From assembly GCA_018828585.1 (NCBI GenBank), contig JAHJVW010000073.1:1-41905 (forward strand): 41,905 nucleotides of DNA. The letters run 5' to 3'. This stretch comes from Bacteroidota bacterium (GTDB lineage Bacteria > Bacteroidota > Bacteroidia > Sphingobacteriales > Sphingobacteriaceae). This document shows positions 9,197 to 16,898 of the stretch, one piece after another. The notes below the pieces were generated by a model. The model saw only the letters and a program-made list of their open reading frames with translations, was not told the origin of the DNA and did not search any database. The position numbers and the translations under genes are program-made. Numbering within the stretch: position 1 is the stretch's first letter; every line of letters begins with the position of its first letter.

Positions 9197-9597
9197 ATGT
9201 ATAAATGCTAAAATTACAAATTATTTATAATGTCAATCATCCCAAGAATGTTTAAAATATATCCAAATCTAAAAAGATTAACAATTTGACGCAGCAGATA
9301 ACCAACTCTACTGATGATAGGTTTTATACAATAGTTGTTCCATTTTTTTTAAAACATAGAATAAACATTTTGTGCCATCAGCAATTGCACTTTATAAGAT
9401 ATGATGTCAATAGTTTTTTCTTCCAAAATATCATTAATAAAATTAAAATCAACATCTATCAATACACTAAAATAGTACACTTTTTCAGAATTAACCGGGG
9501 AGGCAGGTCTATTTTCTATTAGAATGGTATAATCAGCAATTGCAAATAAATCTTATAAATTAAATTGCTTCCTATCCAATTTAGGGAATAATAATCT
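9197..9597. other. Noncoding region with a possible gene remnant
   Basis: About 400 nt before the beta-oxidation regulator. On the minus strand 9349-9552 is open for 67 codons and reads protein-like (IENRPASPVNSEKVYYFSV, then DILEEKTIDIISYKVQLL) but has no start codon at its head and a stop directly before it, so it may be the end of a decayed gene. A plus-strand frame at 9286-9522 looks random. No RNA gene was seen. Confidence 0.3.
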
Positions 9598-9642
9598 TAA
9601 ATTTATTATGCTTGCATAGTAAATTTAAGTTCCTTATATTTG
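9598..9642 (+). promoter_or_regulatory. Promoter and 30-bp dyad operator of the beta-oxidation operon
   Basis: A -33 TTG (9612-9614), 20 nt, then TATATTTG (9635-9642) is a good Bacteroidota promoter; transcription should start near 9646, about 19 nt before the MarR ATG. The span 9598-9627 is a nearly perfect dyad: TAAATTTA arms, inner TATGC/GCATA and a TT centre, with only one mismatched pair. The dyad centre lies on the -33 TTG, where a bound MarR dimer would block RNA polymerase. Promoter and dyad are read from the sequence; the binding protein is inferred from position. Confidence 0.75.
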
Positions 9643-9664
9643 GAATACCAATCATAATTTCTGA

Positions 9665-10099
9665 ATGAATCATCAAGAAACCATAGATTATTTTCTAAAG
9701 ATCACTTGGCAAAATATAGCCAATAAGTACAATCAATTAGCATCTGAGTTTGGCATCACACAATCTATTGGATATTTATTAATCAATATTGATGAACATG
9801 AAGGAACTACGGTTTCGGAAGTTGCGGCACTCTTAGGTTTAAAATCAACAAGCTTGAGTAGAATGTTAAGTAATCTACAACAAGATGGTTTAATATACAA
9901 GGAAGGTCATCAAACAGATAAGAGATCTGTAAAATTGTATTTAACAGAAAAAGGAAAAGAGAAGCGTCATTTAGCTAGGGTGGTAGTAAGGAAGTTTAAT
10001 GACTATTTAAATATTCATCTCTCAGAACAAGATAAATTGCAATTAGTGGATTCCTTAAAAACCATTAACGATTTAACTACCAATTATAAACAAGAATAA
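9665..10099 (+). CDS. MarR family regulator of fatty acid degradation
   Basis: 144 residues with the MarR winged-helix fold: TVSEVAALLGLKSTSLSRML as the helix-turn-helix and HQTDKRSVKLYLTEKGKEK as the wing with its DxRS-type motif. It is the first gene of the beta-oxidation operon, 8 nt before the multifunctional enzyme, and has a strong dyad in its own promoter. It most likely represses the operon and itself, and may be released by acyl-CoA, as for other MarR or TetR regulators of fatty acid degradation. The ligand is an inference. Confidence 0.88.
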   Translation: MNHQETIDYFLKITWQNIANKYNQLASEFGITQSIGYLLINIDEHEGTTVSEVAALLGLKSTSLSRMLSNLQQDGLIYKEGHQTDKRSVKLYLTEKGKEKRHLARVVVRKFNDYLNIHLSEQDKLQLVDSLKTINDLTTNYKQE

Positions 10100-10107
10100 A
10101 TCAATAT

Positions 10108-12513
10108 ATGAAAAGATCAATCAAAAAAGTAGCGGTATTAGGTTCGGGAATCATGGGTTCACGTATCGCCTGCCACTTTGCGAATATTGGAGTAGAAGTT
10201 TTGCTTTTGGATATCGTTCCCAGAGAATTAAATGAAAAGGAGCAAGCTAAAGGCTTAACGTTAGAAAGCCCAGCGGTTAGGGACAGAATTGTGAACGATG
10301 CTTTATTATTTGCAGCAAAATCTAATCCTTCTCCGGTTTATAATAAAGCGGTTTTAAACAAAATTAAAACCGGAAACTTTGAGGATAACATGAAAGAAAT
10401 TGCCAATTGCGATTGGACAATTGAAGTGGTGGTAGAAAACCTTAAAATCAAAAAATTAGTTTACGATCAAGTAGAGCAATTTAGAAAACCAGGCACTTTA
10501 ATTACTTCAAACACATCTGGAATTCCAATCCACATGATGGCCGAAGGACGCTCAGAGGATTTTAAAAAGCATTTCTGCGGAACGCATTTTTTTAACCCAC
10601 CACGCTACTTAAGGTTATTAGAAATTATTCCAACGCCAGATACGGATCAAGAAATTATAGATTACTTGATGCATTATGGCGATAAATTTTTAGGTAAAAC
10701 TACCGTTTTATGTAAAGATACTCCTGCATTTATTGCAAATCGGGTAGGCGTTTACTCCATCATGTCGCTTTTGCATTTGGTAGAGAAAATGGATTTAACG
10801 GTAGAAGAAGTAGATAAATTTACTGGTCCTGCTTTAGGCCGACCAAAATCTGCAACCTTCCGTACCACCGATGTGGTGGGTTTAGATACCATGATTAACG
10901 TAGCTAACGGTTTAGCGCAAAACGTTCCTAACGACGAGCAAAAAGAAGTTTTTGTTTTGCCAGACTACGTTAAAAAGATGCAAGAAAATAAATGGCTAGG
11001 CGATAAAACAGGTCAAGGGTTTTATAAAAAGACAAAAGATGCCAATGGCAGAACAGAGATTTTAGCTTTAGACCTAAAAGCTTTAGAATATCGCCCACAA
11101 AACAAGGTGAAATCTGCAACGCTAGAGGCTACAAAACCTATCGAGAACCTTCGTCAAAGGATGAAAGTTTTTGCAGCCGGAAAAGATAAAGCTGCAGAGT
11201 TTTTTAGAATTTCCTTTTCAGGATTATTTGAATATGTTTCTAACAGAATTCCAGAAATATCAGACGAAACTTATCGTATTGATGATGCCATGAGAGCAGG
11301 ATTTGGATGGGAGTTAGGTCCGTTTGAAGTTTGGGATGCGGTAGGTGTAAAAGAAGGTGTAGAAATGATGAAAGCTAATGGCAAAACTCCAGCAGCTTGG
11401 GTTACCGAAATGTTAGCCGCCGGACATACCTCTTTCTATAAAATTGATAGCGGAAATAAGACTTATTACGATATCCCTTCAAAATCTTATAAAGTTAATC
11501 CTGGTCAGGATGCTTTTATTGTTTTAAATAACATCAGAGCTAATAAAACCATTTGGAAAAATGCTGGAACTACCTTAATGGATTTGGGTGATGGCATTTT
11601 GAACTTAGAGTTTCATACCAAAATGAACACCATTGGTGGTGAAGTTTTAGCGGGAATTAATAAAGCCATCGACATTGCCGAGAAAGATTATAGAGGTTTA
11701 GTGATTGGAAATGATGGCGCTAATTTCTCTGCTGGTGCAAACGTGGGAATGATTTTCATGATGGCTGTAGAGCAAGAATGGGACGAAGTAAATATGGCGA
11801 TTAAGCTATTCCAAAATACTTCCATGAGGATTAGATATTCATCTATTCCGGTAGTAGTTGCTCCACATAATTTGACCTTAGGTGGCGGTTGTGAATTTGC
11901 TTTACATGCTGATCATGTGCAATTGAGTGCCGAAACTTATATGGGTTTGGTAGAGTTTGGAGTAGGATTAATTCCCGGCGGCGGTGGAACCAAAGAGTTT
12001 GCCTTAAGAGCATCAGACAGTTTTGGAGAAGATCAAATAGAGCAAAATATATTAAAAGATAAATTTTTGACCATTGCAATGGCTAAAGTATCTACATCAG
12101 GTCTAGAGGCTTATGATTTAGGTTACTTGCAAAAAGATAAATTTGCTATTTCTATGAATAAGAGTAGGTTGATCGCCGATGCCAAAGAAAAAGCATTAGA
12201 ACTGGCTGATGCTGGGTACACCCAACCCGTTAGAAGAACCGATATTAAAGTATTAGGTAAATACGGTTTGGGAATGATGTACGCTGGAGCAAATACCATG
12301 CGTTCTGGAAATTACATCTCAGACCACGATCAAAAAATCTCTCAAAAATTAGCTTATGTCATGTGCGGTGGCGATTTATCAGCACCAACTTTAGTAACCG
12401 AACAGTATTTACTGGATTTGGAACGTGAAGCATTTTTGAGTTTGTGTGGAGAGAAGAAGACATTGGAAAGAATACAAAGTATCATTACTAAGGGGAAACC
12501 GTTGCGTAATTAG
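10108..12513 (+). CDS. 3-hydroxyacyl-CoA dehydrogenase / enoyl-CoA hydratase fusion (FadN type)
   Basis: 801-residue multifunctional beta-oxidation enzyme that hydrates enoyl-CoA and oxidises 3-hydroxyacyl-CoA with NAD. The dehydrogenase comes first: Rossmann motif VLGSGIMGSRIACHFANIG near the N-terminus, FCGTHFFNPPRYLRLLEI in the middle and two C-terminal dehydrogenase domains to about residue 460. The crotonase domain follows (about 480-700; ANFSAGANVG and GLIPGGGGTKE). This order is that of FadN of Bacillus, opposite to FadB/FadJ of enterics. Upstream MarR gene is 8 nt away; thiolase and acyl-CoA dehydrogenase follow. Confidence 0.93.
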   Translation: MKRSIKKVAVLGSGIMGSRIACHFANIGVEVLLLDIVPRELNEKEQAKGLTLESPAVRDRIVNDALLFAAKSNPSPVYNKAVLNKIKTGNFEDNMKEIANCDWTIEVVVENLKIKKLVYDQVEQFRKPGTLITSNTSGIPIHMMAEGRSEDFKKHFCGTHFFNPPRYLRLLEIIPTPDTDQEIIDYLMHYGDKFLGKTTVLCKDTPAFIANRVGVYSIMSLLHLVEKMDLTVEEVDKFTGPALGRPKSATFRTTDVVGLDTMINVANGLAQNVPNDEQKEVFVLPDYVKKMQENKWLGDKTGQGFYKKTKDANGRTEILALDLKALEYRPQNKVKSATLEATKPIENLRQRMKVFAAGKDKAAEFFRISFSGLFEYVSNRIPEISDETYRIDDAMRAGFGWELGPFEVWDAVGVKEGVEMMKANGKTPAAWVTEMLAAGHTSFYKIDSGNKTYYDIPSKSYKVNPGQDAFIVLNNIRANKTIWKNAGTTLMDLGDGILNLEFHTKMNTIGGEVLAGINKAIDIAEKDYRGLVIGNDGANFSAGANVGMIFMMAVEQEWDEVNMAIKLFQNTSMRIRYSSIPVVVAPHNLTLGGGCEFALHADHVQLSAETYMGLVEFGVGLIPGGGGTKEFALRASDSFGEDQIEQNILKDKFLTIAMAKVSTSGLEAYDLGYLQKDKFAISMNKSRLIADAKEKALELADAGYTQPVRRTDIKVLGKYGLGMMYAGANTMRSGNYISDHDQKISQKLAYVMCGGDLSAPTLVTEQYLLDLEREAFLSLCGEKKTLERIQSIITKGKPLRN

Positions 12514-12517
12514 TAGT

Positions 12518-12542
12518 GCGATTTGAGTATTGGGTATTGAGA
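12518..12542 (+). repeat. Left arm of inverted repeat around the four-helix gene
   Basis: GCGATTTGAGTATTG followed by a second GTATTGAGA. The reverse complement of 12949-12966 reads GCGTATTGAGTATTGAGA, so the two arms face each other across the four-helix-bundle gene. The first 15 bases recur exactly at 14179-14193 in the next spacer of the same operon. Confidence 0.65.
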
Positions 12543-12575
12543 ACTTGTAAAACCGAAGAAAAATTAAGATAGGAA

Positions 12576-12928
12576 ATGCACAACATTAAAGAATTAAAAA
12601 TTTGGAATAAGGCAATGGATTTGTCGGTTCAAGTTTATGATTTGTCGTCTAAATTTCCTTCAGATGAAAGGTTCGGATTAACTTCTCAGATAAGAAGATG
12701 TGCGGTTTCAATTCCTTCTAATATTTCGGAAGGTGCTGGAAGAAATACAAAAGGTGAATTCAAGCAGTTTTTAGGAATAGCTAATGGTTCAGCTTATGAA
12801 TTACAAACTCAACTCATGATTGCAAATAAATTGAATTTATTGATGAAAAATCTACAAATGAAATTTTAGAGACCATCGATGAAATTCAAAAAATGAATTA
12901 TAAACTTCAATTATCATTAAGTAAATAA
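12576..12928 (+). pseudogene. Four-helix bundle protein (S23/IVP family), frameshifted
   Basis: Member of the TIGR02436 four-helix family, related to proteins in 23S rRNA intervening sequences and to the Avd accessory protein of diversity-generating retroelements. Conserved parts: IKELKIWNKAMDLSVQVYDL, FGLTSQIRRCAVSIPSNI, SEGAGRN and FLGIANGSAYELQTQL. As given the frame ends at 12869 (97 residues) with an odd tail. One added base near 12836-12841 restores DEKSTNEILETIDEIQKMN and runs to the stop at 12928, the normal family end and length. It sits inside a beta-oxidation operon, between inverted repeat arms, and is probably mobile cargo rather than part of the pathway. Confidence 0.8.
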
Positions 12929-12948
12929 ATTAGGACGTAAGCAAGTTA

Positions 12949-12978
12949 TCTCAATACTCAATACGCCCTACTCAATAC
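12949..12978 (+). repeat. Right arm of inverted repeat around the four-helix gene
   Basis: TCTCAATACTCAATACGC (12949-12966) followed by a further ACTCAATAC (12970-12978); inverted relative to the arm at 12518-12542. It ends about 10 nt before the thiolase ATG. Confidence 0.65.
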
Positions 12979-12987
12979 AAAAAAGAC

Positions 12988-14163
12988 ATGGAAGCATACA
13001 TTATAGCAGGATATAGAACAGCAGTAGGTAAAGCACCTCGTGGAGTTTTTCGCTTCACCAGAGCTGATGATTTAGCTGTAGAAGTGATTAGAGCACTAGT
13101 GGCATCGGTACCTAATTTGGATAAAGAGCAAATAGACGATGTAATTGTGGGTAACGCTACACCCGAGGCTGAACAAGGCTTAAACATTGGAAGAATGATT
13201 TCTCTAATGGCTTTGGATACGGATAAAGTTCCAGGAGTGACAGTTAACCGTTATTGCGCATCCGGTTTAGAAACCATCGCAACTGCGGTAGCAAAAATCA
13301 AAGCAGGCATGGCAGATTGTATCATTGCCGGTGGGGTAGAAGTGATGAGTGGAATGCCTTTTGGCGGATGGAAAATTGTTCCAAACCCAGAGGTTGCATT
13401 GAAAAACCCAGATTGGTATTGGGGTATGGGCTTAACTGCCGAGGCGGTTGCAAAAGAGTATAACGTAAACCGAGAAGACCAAGATGAATTTGCTTTGAAA
13501 TCTCATCAAAAGGCTTTAGCTGCGATAAAAAATGGTCATTTAAAAGATGGTGTTCTTCCAATAACGGTAAAAGAAAATTATCTGGATGCCAATATGAAGA
13601 AGAAAACCCGTGAATATGTGGTAGATACAGATGAAGGTCCAAGAGCAGACACTTCGCTATCGGCTTTAGCCAAATTGAAACCAGTTTTTGCAGCAGGTGG
13701 ATCGGTAACAGCAGGTAACTCCTCACAAACATCAGACGGAGCAGCTTTTGTATTGGTAGTTTCAGAAAGAATGTTGAAACAACTAAATGTACAACCAATC
13801 GCTCGTTTAGTAAGTTACTCAGTAGCAGGAGTCCCTCCACGTATTATGGGAATTGGTCCAATTGAAGCTATTCCAATGGCATTAAAACAAGCTAACATGA
13901 AGTTAGATGATATCGATTTAATCGAGTTAAACGAAGCTTTTGCGTCGCAATCTATTGCCATCACAAGAAAATTAGATTTGAATACTGAAAAGTTAAATGT
14001 AAACGGTGGCGCTATCGCTTTAGGTCACCCGCTAGGTTGTACAGGAGCTAAATTATCGGTACAAATATTTAATGAATTAAAAAGAAGAAACCAGAAATAC
14101 GGCATGGTCACCATGTGCGTAGGAAGCGGACAAGGTGCAGCTGGGATTTTTGAAATGTTGTAA
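12988..14163 (+). CDS. Acetyl-CoA acyltransferase (thiolase)
   Basis: 391-residue thiolase that cleaves 3-ketoacyl-CoA to acetyl-CoA in the last step of beta-oxidation. The nucleophile is Cys90 (NRYCASGLETIATA). The active-site histidine is His347 in GHPLGCTGAK and the second cysteine is Cys377 in CVGSGQGAAG. All catalytic residues and the full length are present. The context (hydratase/dehydrogenase before, acyl-CoA dehydrogenase after) supports a degradative FadA-type role over a biosynthetic AtoB role. The 474-nt gap to the gene before holds the repeat/four-helix element. Confidence 0.93.
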   Translation: MEAYIIAGYRTAVGKAPRGVFRFTRADDLAVEVIRALVASVPNLDKEQIDDVIVGNATPEAEQGLNIGRMISLMALDTDKVPGVTVNRYCASGLETIATAVAKIKAGMADCIIAGGVEVMSGMPFGGWKIVPNPEVALKNPDWYWGMGLTAEAVAKEYNVNREDQDEFALKSHQKALAAIKNGHLKDGVLPITVKENYLDANMKKKTREYVVDTDEGPRADTSLSALAKLKPVFAAGGSVTAGNSSQTSDGAAFVLVVSERMLKQLNVQPIARLVSYSVAGVPPRIMGIGPIEAIPMALKQANMKLDDIDLIELNEAFASQSIAITRKLDLNTEKLNVNGGAIALGHPLGCTGAKLSVQIFNELKRRNQKYGMVTMCVGSGQGAAGIFEML

Positions 14164-14170
14164 CTAGTAA

Positions 14171-14267
14171 TGAGTATTGCGATTTGAGTATTGCGATACC
14201 TACAGAATAAACATAATAATAGATAGAGCAAAGAGTCTCAATACGCAATTTGCTCTACGCAATACTT
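14171..14267 (+). repeat. Inverted-repeat element without cargo, between thiolase and acyl-CoA dehydrogenase
   Basis: The left half (14171-14198) carries AGTATTGCGATTTGAGTATT; the right half (14226-14267), read on the other strand, carries AGTATTGCGTAGAGCAAATT and GCGTATTGAGA. The halves can pair imperfectly into a hairpin. It shares a 15-base identity with the arm at 12518-12532 and so looks like an empty copy of the element that holds the four-helix gene in the previous spacer. The rest of the 112-nt spacer has no other feature. Confidence 0.6.
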
Positions 14268-14275
14268 AAACGAAA

Positions 14276-16063
14276 ATGGAAGACGTAAAAACAAAAACAA
14301 AAGGAGGTGAATTCATCATCACTGAAACAGATTTTCAGGACGTATTTATTCCTGAAGAGTTTGATGAAGAATCTTTAATGATTAAGAAAACCTGTGAGGA
14401 TTTCTTAGCAGCAGAAGTATATCCAAATTTGGATAGAATTGATAAACAGGAAGAAGGTTTAATGCCATCATTAATGGATAAAGCTGGAGAGCTAGGTTTA
14501 TTAGCAGTATCTATACCAGAGGAGTATGGCGGTTTTGGTAAAAACTTTAATACTTCTATGTTAGTGGCCGATATTATCGGTGCAGGTCATTCATTTGCAG
14601 TGGCGCTTTCTGCCCATACAGGAATTGGTACTTTGCCAATTTTATATTACGGAAACAAAGAACAAAAAGATAAATATATTCCTAAACTGGCCACTGGCGA
14701 GTGGAAAGCATCCTATTGTTTAACTGAACCTAACTCAGGATCGGATGCTAACTCAGGAAAAACCAAAGCAGTTTTAAATGCCGAAGGAACACATTACATC
14801 ATCACGGGACAAAAAATGTGGATCACTAATGGTGGTTTTGCTGATATTTTTATTGTGTTCGCAAAAATTGATAATGATAAAAACCTTTCTGCATTTATTG
14901 TAGAGAAAGAATTTGGTGGCATCACCATGAATCCTGAGGAGCATAAAATGGGAATTAAAGGTTCATCAACGCGTCAGGTTTTCTTTAATGATTGTCCTGT
15001 CCCAAAAGAGAATCTATTATCAGAAAGAGAAAACGGATTTAAAATTGCCGTTAATATCTTAAACATAGGCCGAATTAAGCTAGGAGCAGCAGCCATTGGT
15101 TCTTCTCGTAAAGTATTGGATTATGCTATCAACTATTCTAACGAACGAGTTCAGTTTGGTTTAAACATCTCTAAATTTGGTGCTATTCGTTATAAATTGG
15201 CAGAAATGGCAACCCGTAATTTTGCGGTAGAAAGCGCATCTTATCGAGCAGGTCAAAACATTGATGATGCTTACGATCAACTAGTGGCCGATGGTATGGA
15301 TTCTAGTAAAGCCAAACTAAAATCTACCGAGCAATTTGCCGTAGAATGTGCAATTATCAAAGTTTGGGGATCAGAAGTATTGGATTACATTGTAGATGAA
15401 GGCGTACAGGTTTATGGTGGAATGGGTTACAGTGCCGATGCACCAATGGACAGAGCTTACCGCGATAGCCGTATCAACCGTATTTTCGAGGGAACAAATG
15501 AAATTAACCGTTTACTAATTGTAGATATGTTATTGAAACGAGCCATGAAAGGCGAGTTAGATTTAATGACACCAGCTACAGCAGTTGCAGGCGAGTTAAT
15601 GTCGATTCCAGAATTTGGTGATGAGGACGATTCTTTATTTGCAGCAGAACTAAAAACCTTGAAAAACCTGAAAAAAGCAGGTTTGATGATTGCAGGGGCA
15701 GCGGTGCAAAAACTAATGATGACACTTAGCAAAGAACAAGAGATTTTGATGAACATTGCCGATATCATTGGTTCGGTTTACGTTGCAGAATCTACCATTT
15801 TACGTGTTCAAAAATTAGTTTCCATACGTGGTGAAGAAGCTTGTGCTGGGCAAATAGACATGATGCGTATCTATCTACAAACAGCCATTGATAAAACAGC
15901 TTTAGCAGGTAAAGAAGCTTTAAACTCTTTCGCCGAAGGCGATGAGTTAAACATGATGTTAATGGGCTTACGCCGATTTACAAAAGTAGCGCCTTTCAAT
16001 ATTAAAAACGCTCGTCAAAGAGTTGCGAAACAATTGATAGAAGCGAATAAGTATTGTTATTAG
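14276..16063 (+). CDS. Acyl-CoA dehydrogenase, long form with C-terminal extension
   Basis: 595-residue FAD enzyme for the first oxidation step of beta-oxidation. Visible motifs are the FAD/substrate loop YCLTEPNSGSDA, GQKMWITNGGFAD and the catalytic glutamate Glu405 in RIFEGTNEINR. The catalytic core ends near residue 430; the remaining 160 or so residues form a helical extension like that of very-long-chain acyl-CoA dehydrogenases (VLCAD) and many Bacteroidota homologues. Last gene of the operon; a strong terminator follows at 16118. An electron-transfer flavoprotein must be encoded elsewhere. Confidence 0.93.
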   Translation: MEDVKTKTKGGEFIITETDFQDVFIPEEFDEESLMIKKTCEDFLAAEVYPNLDRIDKQEEGLMPSLMDKAGELGLLAVSIPEEYGGFGKNFNTSMLVADIIGAGHSFAVALSAHTGIGTLPILYYGNKEQKDKYIPKLATGEWKASYCLTEPNSGSDANSGKTKAVLNAEGTHYIITGQKMWITNGGFADIFIVFAKIDNDKNLSAFIVEKEFGGITMNPEEHKMGIKGSSTRQVFFNDCPVPKENLLSERENGFKIAVNILNIGRIKLGAAAIGSSRKVLDYAINYSNERVQFGLNISKFGAIRYKLAEMATRNFAVESASYRAGQNIDDAYDQLVADGMDSSKAKLKSTEQFAVECAIIKVWGSEVLDYIVDEGVQVYGGMGYSADAPMDRAYRDSRINRIFEGTNEINRLLIVDMLLKRAMKGELDLMTPATAVAGELMSIPEFGDEDDSLFAAELKTLKNLKKAGLMIAGAAVQKLMMTLSKEQEILMNIADIIGSVYVAESTILRVQKLVSIRGEEACAGQIDMMRIYLQTAIDKTALAGKEALNSFAEGDELNMMLMGLRRFTKVAPFNIKNARQRVAKQLIEANKYCY

Positions 16064-16080
16064 AATAATTTTCTTCTTGC

Positions 16081-16110
16081 CGTCATGCTGACGATAGGAA
16101 GCATCTCATC
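16081..16110 (+). repeat. Dispersed repeat, left arm of a pair around the RelE-like locus
   Basis: Begins CGTCATGCTGACG, itself a dyad, and ends GCATCTCATC. Its reverse complement matches 16771-16800 at 25 of 30 positions by eye. The pair encloses the damaged toxin-antitoxin locus. Confidence 0.55.
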
Positions 16111-16117
16111 ATACATT

Positions 16118-16151
16118 AAGCCGTTCAGATTAAGTTTGAACGGCTTTTTTT
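16118..16151 (+). terminator. Terminator of the beta-oxidation operon
   Basis: AAGCCGTTCA (16118-16127) pairs perfectly with TGAACGGCTT (16137-16146) and is followed by a T-run to 16151. Confidence 0.9.
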
Positions 16152-16216
16152 ATAGAATAATACCTCAATTTACAATTCAATAAAAAAATCGTTATTTTTG
16201 AGTTCGATTTAAGCTT

Positions 16217-16431
16217 ATGAAATTATTCTTAGACATTCAATCAGATAAATAAGCTCAATAATGGATTTTTTAAAAAGCTTCACAGATGTTAAGGTGGAAA
16301 AAATCACAGATAAAGAAGCTGATTTATTGACTGAAATAAAGGAAATAAAACAAGCCTTTAAAAATTCAGAAATGATTGACTCGGGTAAATTGAAAACTAA
16401 ACCTGTTAGTGAATTATTAGATGGCTTATGA
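16217..16431 (+). pseudogene. RelE-partner antitoxin, frameshifted
   Basis: Likely antitoxin upstream of and overlapping the RelE-like toxin by 11 nt. An ATG at 16217 opens MKLFLDIQSDK and hits a stop at 16252; a second frame from ATG 16261 gives 56 residues (MDFLKSFTDVKVEKITDKEA, ending SGKLKTKPVSELLDGL). One extra A in the run at 16247-16249 fuses them into a typical 70-residue antitoxin (..SDK-ISSIMDFLKSF..). A -7 box TATTTTTG at 16193-16200 lies 16 nt before 16217, which supports the upstream start. The 56-residue form could still be translated from 16261. Confidence 0.6.
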
Positions 16432-16693
16432 TGTTTACACTATCGAATATTTTGATAAACAATTCAAAAAACTAGTTAAAAAATATCCCTCTCTAAAATC
16501 AGAACTGATTGAATTAATTGATAACTTAAAACAACAACCCATATTGGGAGTTGCTTTAGGTAATAATTGCTATAAAATAAGATTAGCAATATCTTCAAAA
16601 GGAAAAGGAAAATCTGGCGGAGCAAGAGTAATAACCTGCGTTATAAATATATCTTCGCTTAATTCTCGCATTTTTAAGTTCAGTTTAGAATAA
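16421..16693 (+). CDS. RelE/ParE-like toxin, probably C-terminally truncated
   Basis: 90 residues. The N-terminal part (YTIEYFDKQFKKLVKKYPSL, LKQQPILGVALGNNCYKIRL, SSKGKGKSGGARVITCVINI) is a good match to Bacteroidota RelE-like mRNA-interferase toxins, which usually run about 110 residues. After VINIS the expected last strands are replaced by SLNSRIFKFSLE and a stop. A hairpin repeat begins 10 nt further on. With the frameshift in its antitoxin this looks like a decaying locus. Loss of activity is an inference. Confidence 0.65.
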   Translation: MAYDVYTIEYFDKQFKKLVKKYPSLKSELIELIDNLKQQPILGVALGNNCYKIRLAISSKGKGKSGGARVITCVINISSLNSRIFKFSLE

Positions 16694-16702
16694 ACAATTC
16701 TG

Positions 16703-16730
16703 TTCGAGATGTTAGCTTGCGCATCTCGAA
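16703..16730. repeat. Hairpin repeat downstream of the RelE-like toxin
   Basis: TTCGAGATG pairs perfectly with CATCTCGAA across a 10-nt loop. No T-run follows, so it is not a clear terminator. The GAGATG/CATCTC core is shared with the dispersed repeats at 16081 and 16771. Confidence 0.5.
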
Positions 16731-16770
16731 ATTAAAATAAAATGGATTTTCAATTCGCCTAAATCATGCA

Positions 16771-16800
16771 GGTGAGATGTTTTCTGTCGTCAACATGACG
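16771..16800 (-). repeat. Dispersed repeat, right arm of a pair around the RelE-like locus
   Basis: Inverted partner of 16081-16110, ending GTCAACATGACG. Immediately after it the sequence turns to the terminator region of higBA. Confidence 0.55.
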
Positions 16801-16844
16801 CCTTTTTCAAATTCGGTCTTTGTCTTTAAAGACAGAAAGTCAAT

Positions 16845-16877
16845 TAAACAAAAATGGTCTGTGAGGACACAGACCAT
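16845..16877 (-). terminator. Terminator of higBA
   Basis: ATGGTCTGTG (16854-16863) pairs perfectly with CACAGACCAT (16868-16877) around a 4-nt loop. On the minus strand it is followed by TTTTTGTTTAA, 21 nt after the antitoxin stop. Confidence 0.8.
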
Positions 16878-16898
16878 GGAGTATTAAATATAATTTAT

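Noticed and set aside
9194..9201. TACATTTG as a promoter box for the response regulator
   Set aside because: It overlaps the only available start codon and has no -33 element at the right distance.
9286..9522. Plus-strand ORF of 78 codons upstream of the fad regulator
   Set aside because: Starts at TTG, composition looks like translated AT-rich noncoding DNA and no motif is visible.
12576..12928. Four-helix gene as evidence of a diversity-generating retroelement
   Set aside because: No reverse transcriptase, template repeat or variable repeat is visible in the window.
13322..13840. Minus-strand 172-codon ORF opposite the thiolase
   Set aside because: Antisense shadow of a gene with all catalytic residues.
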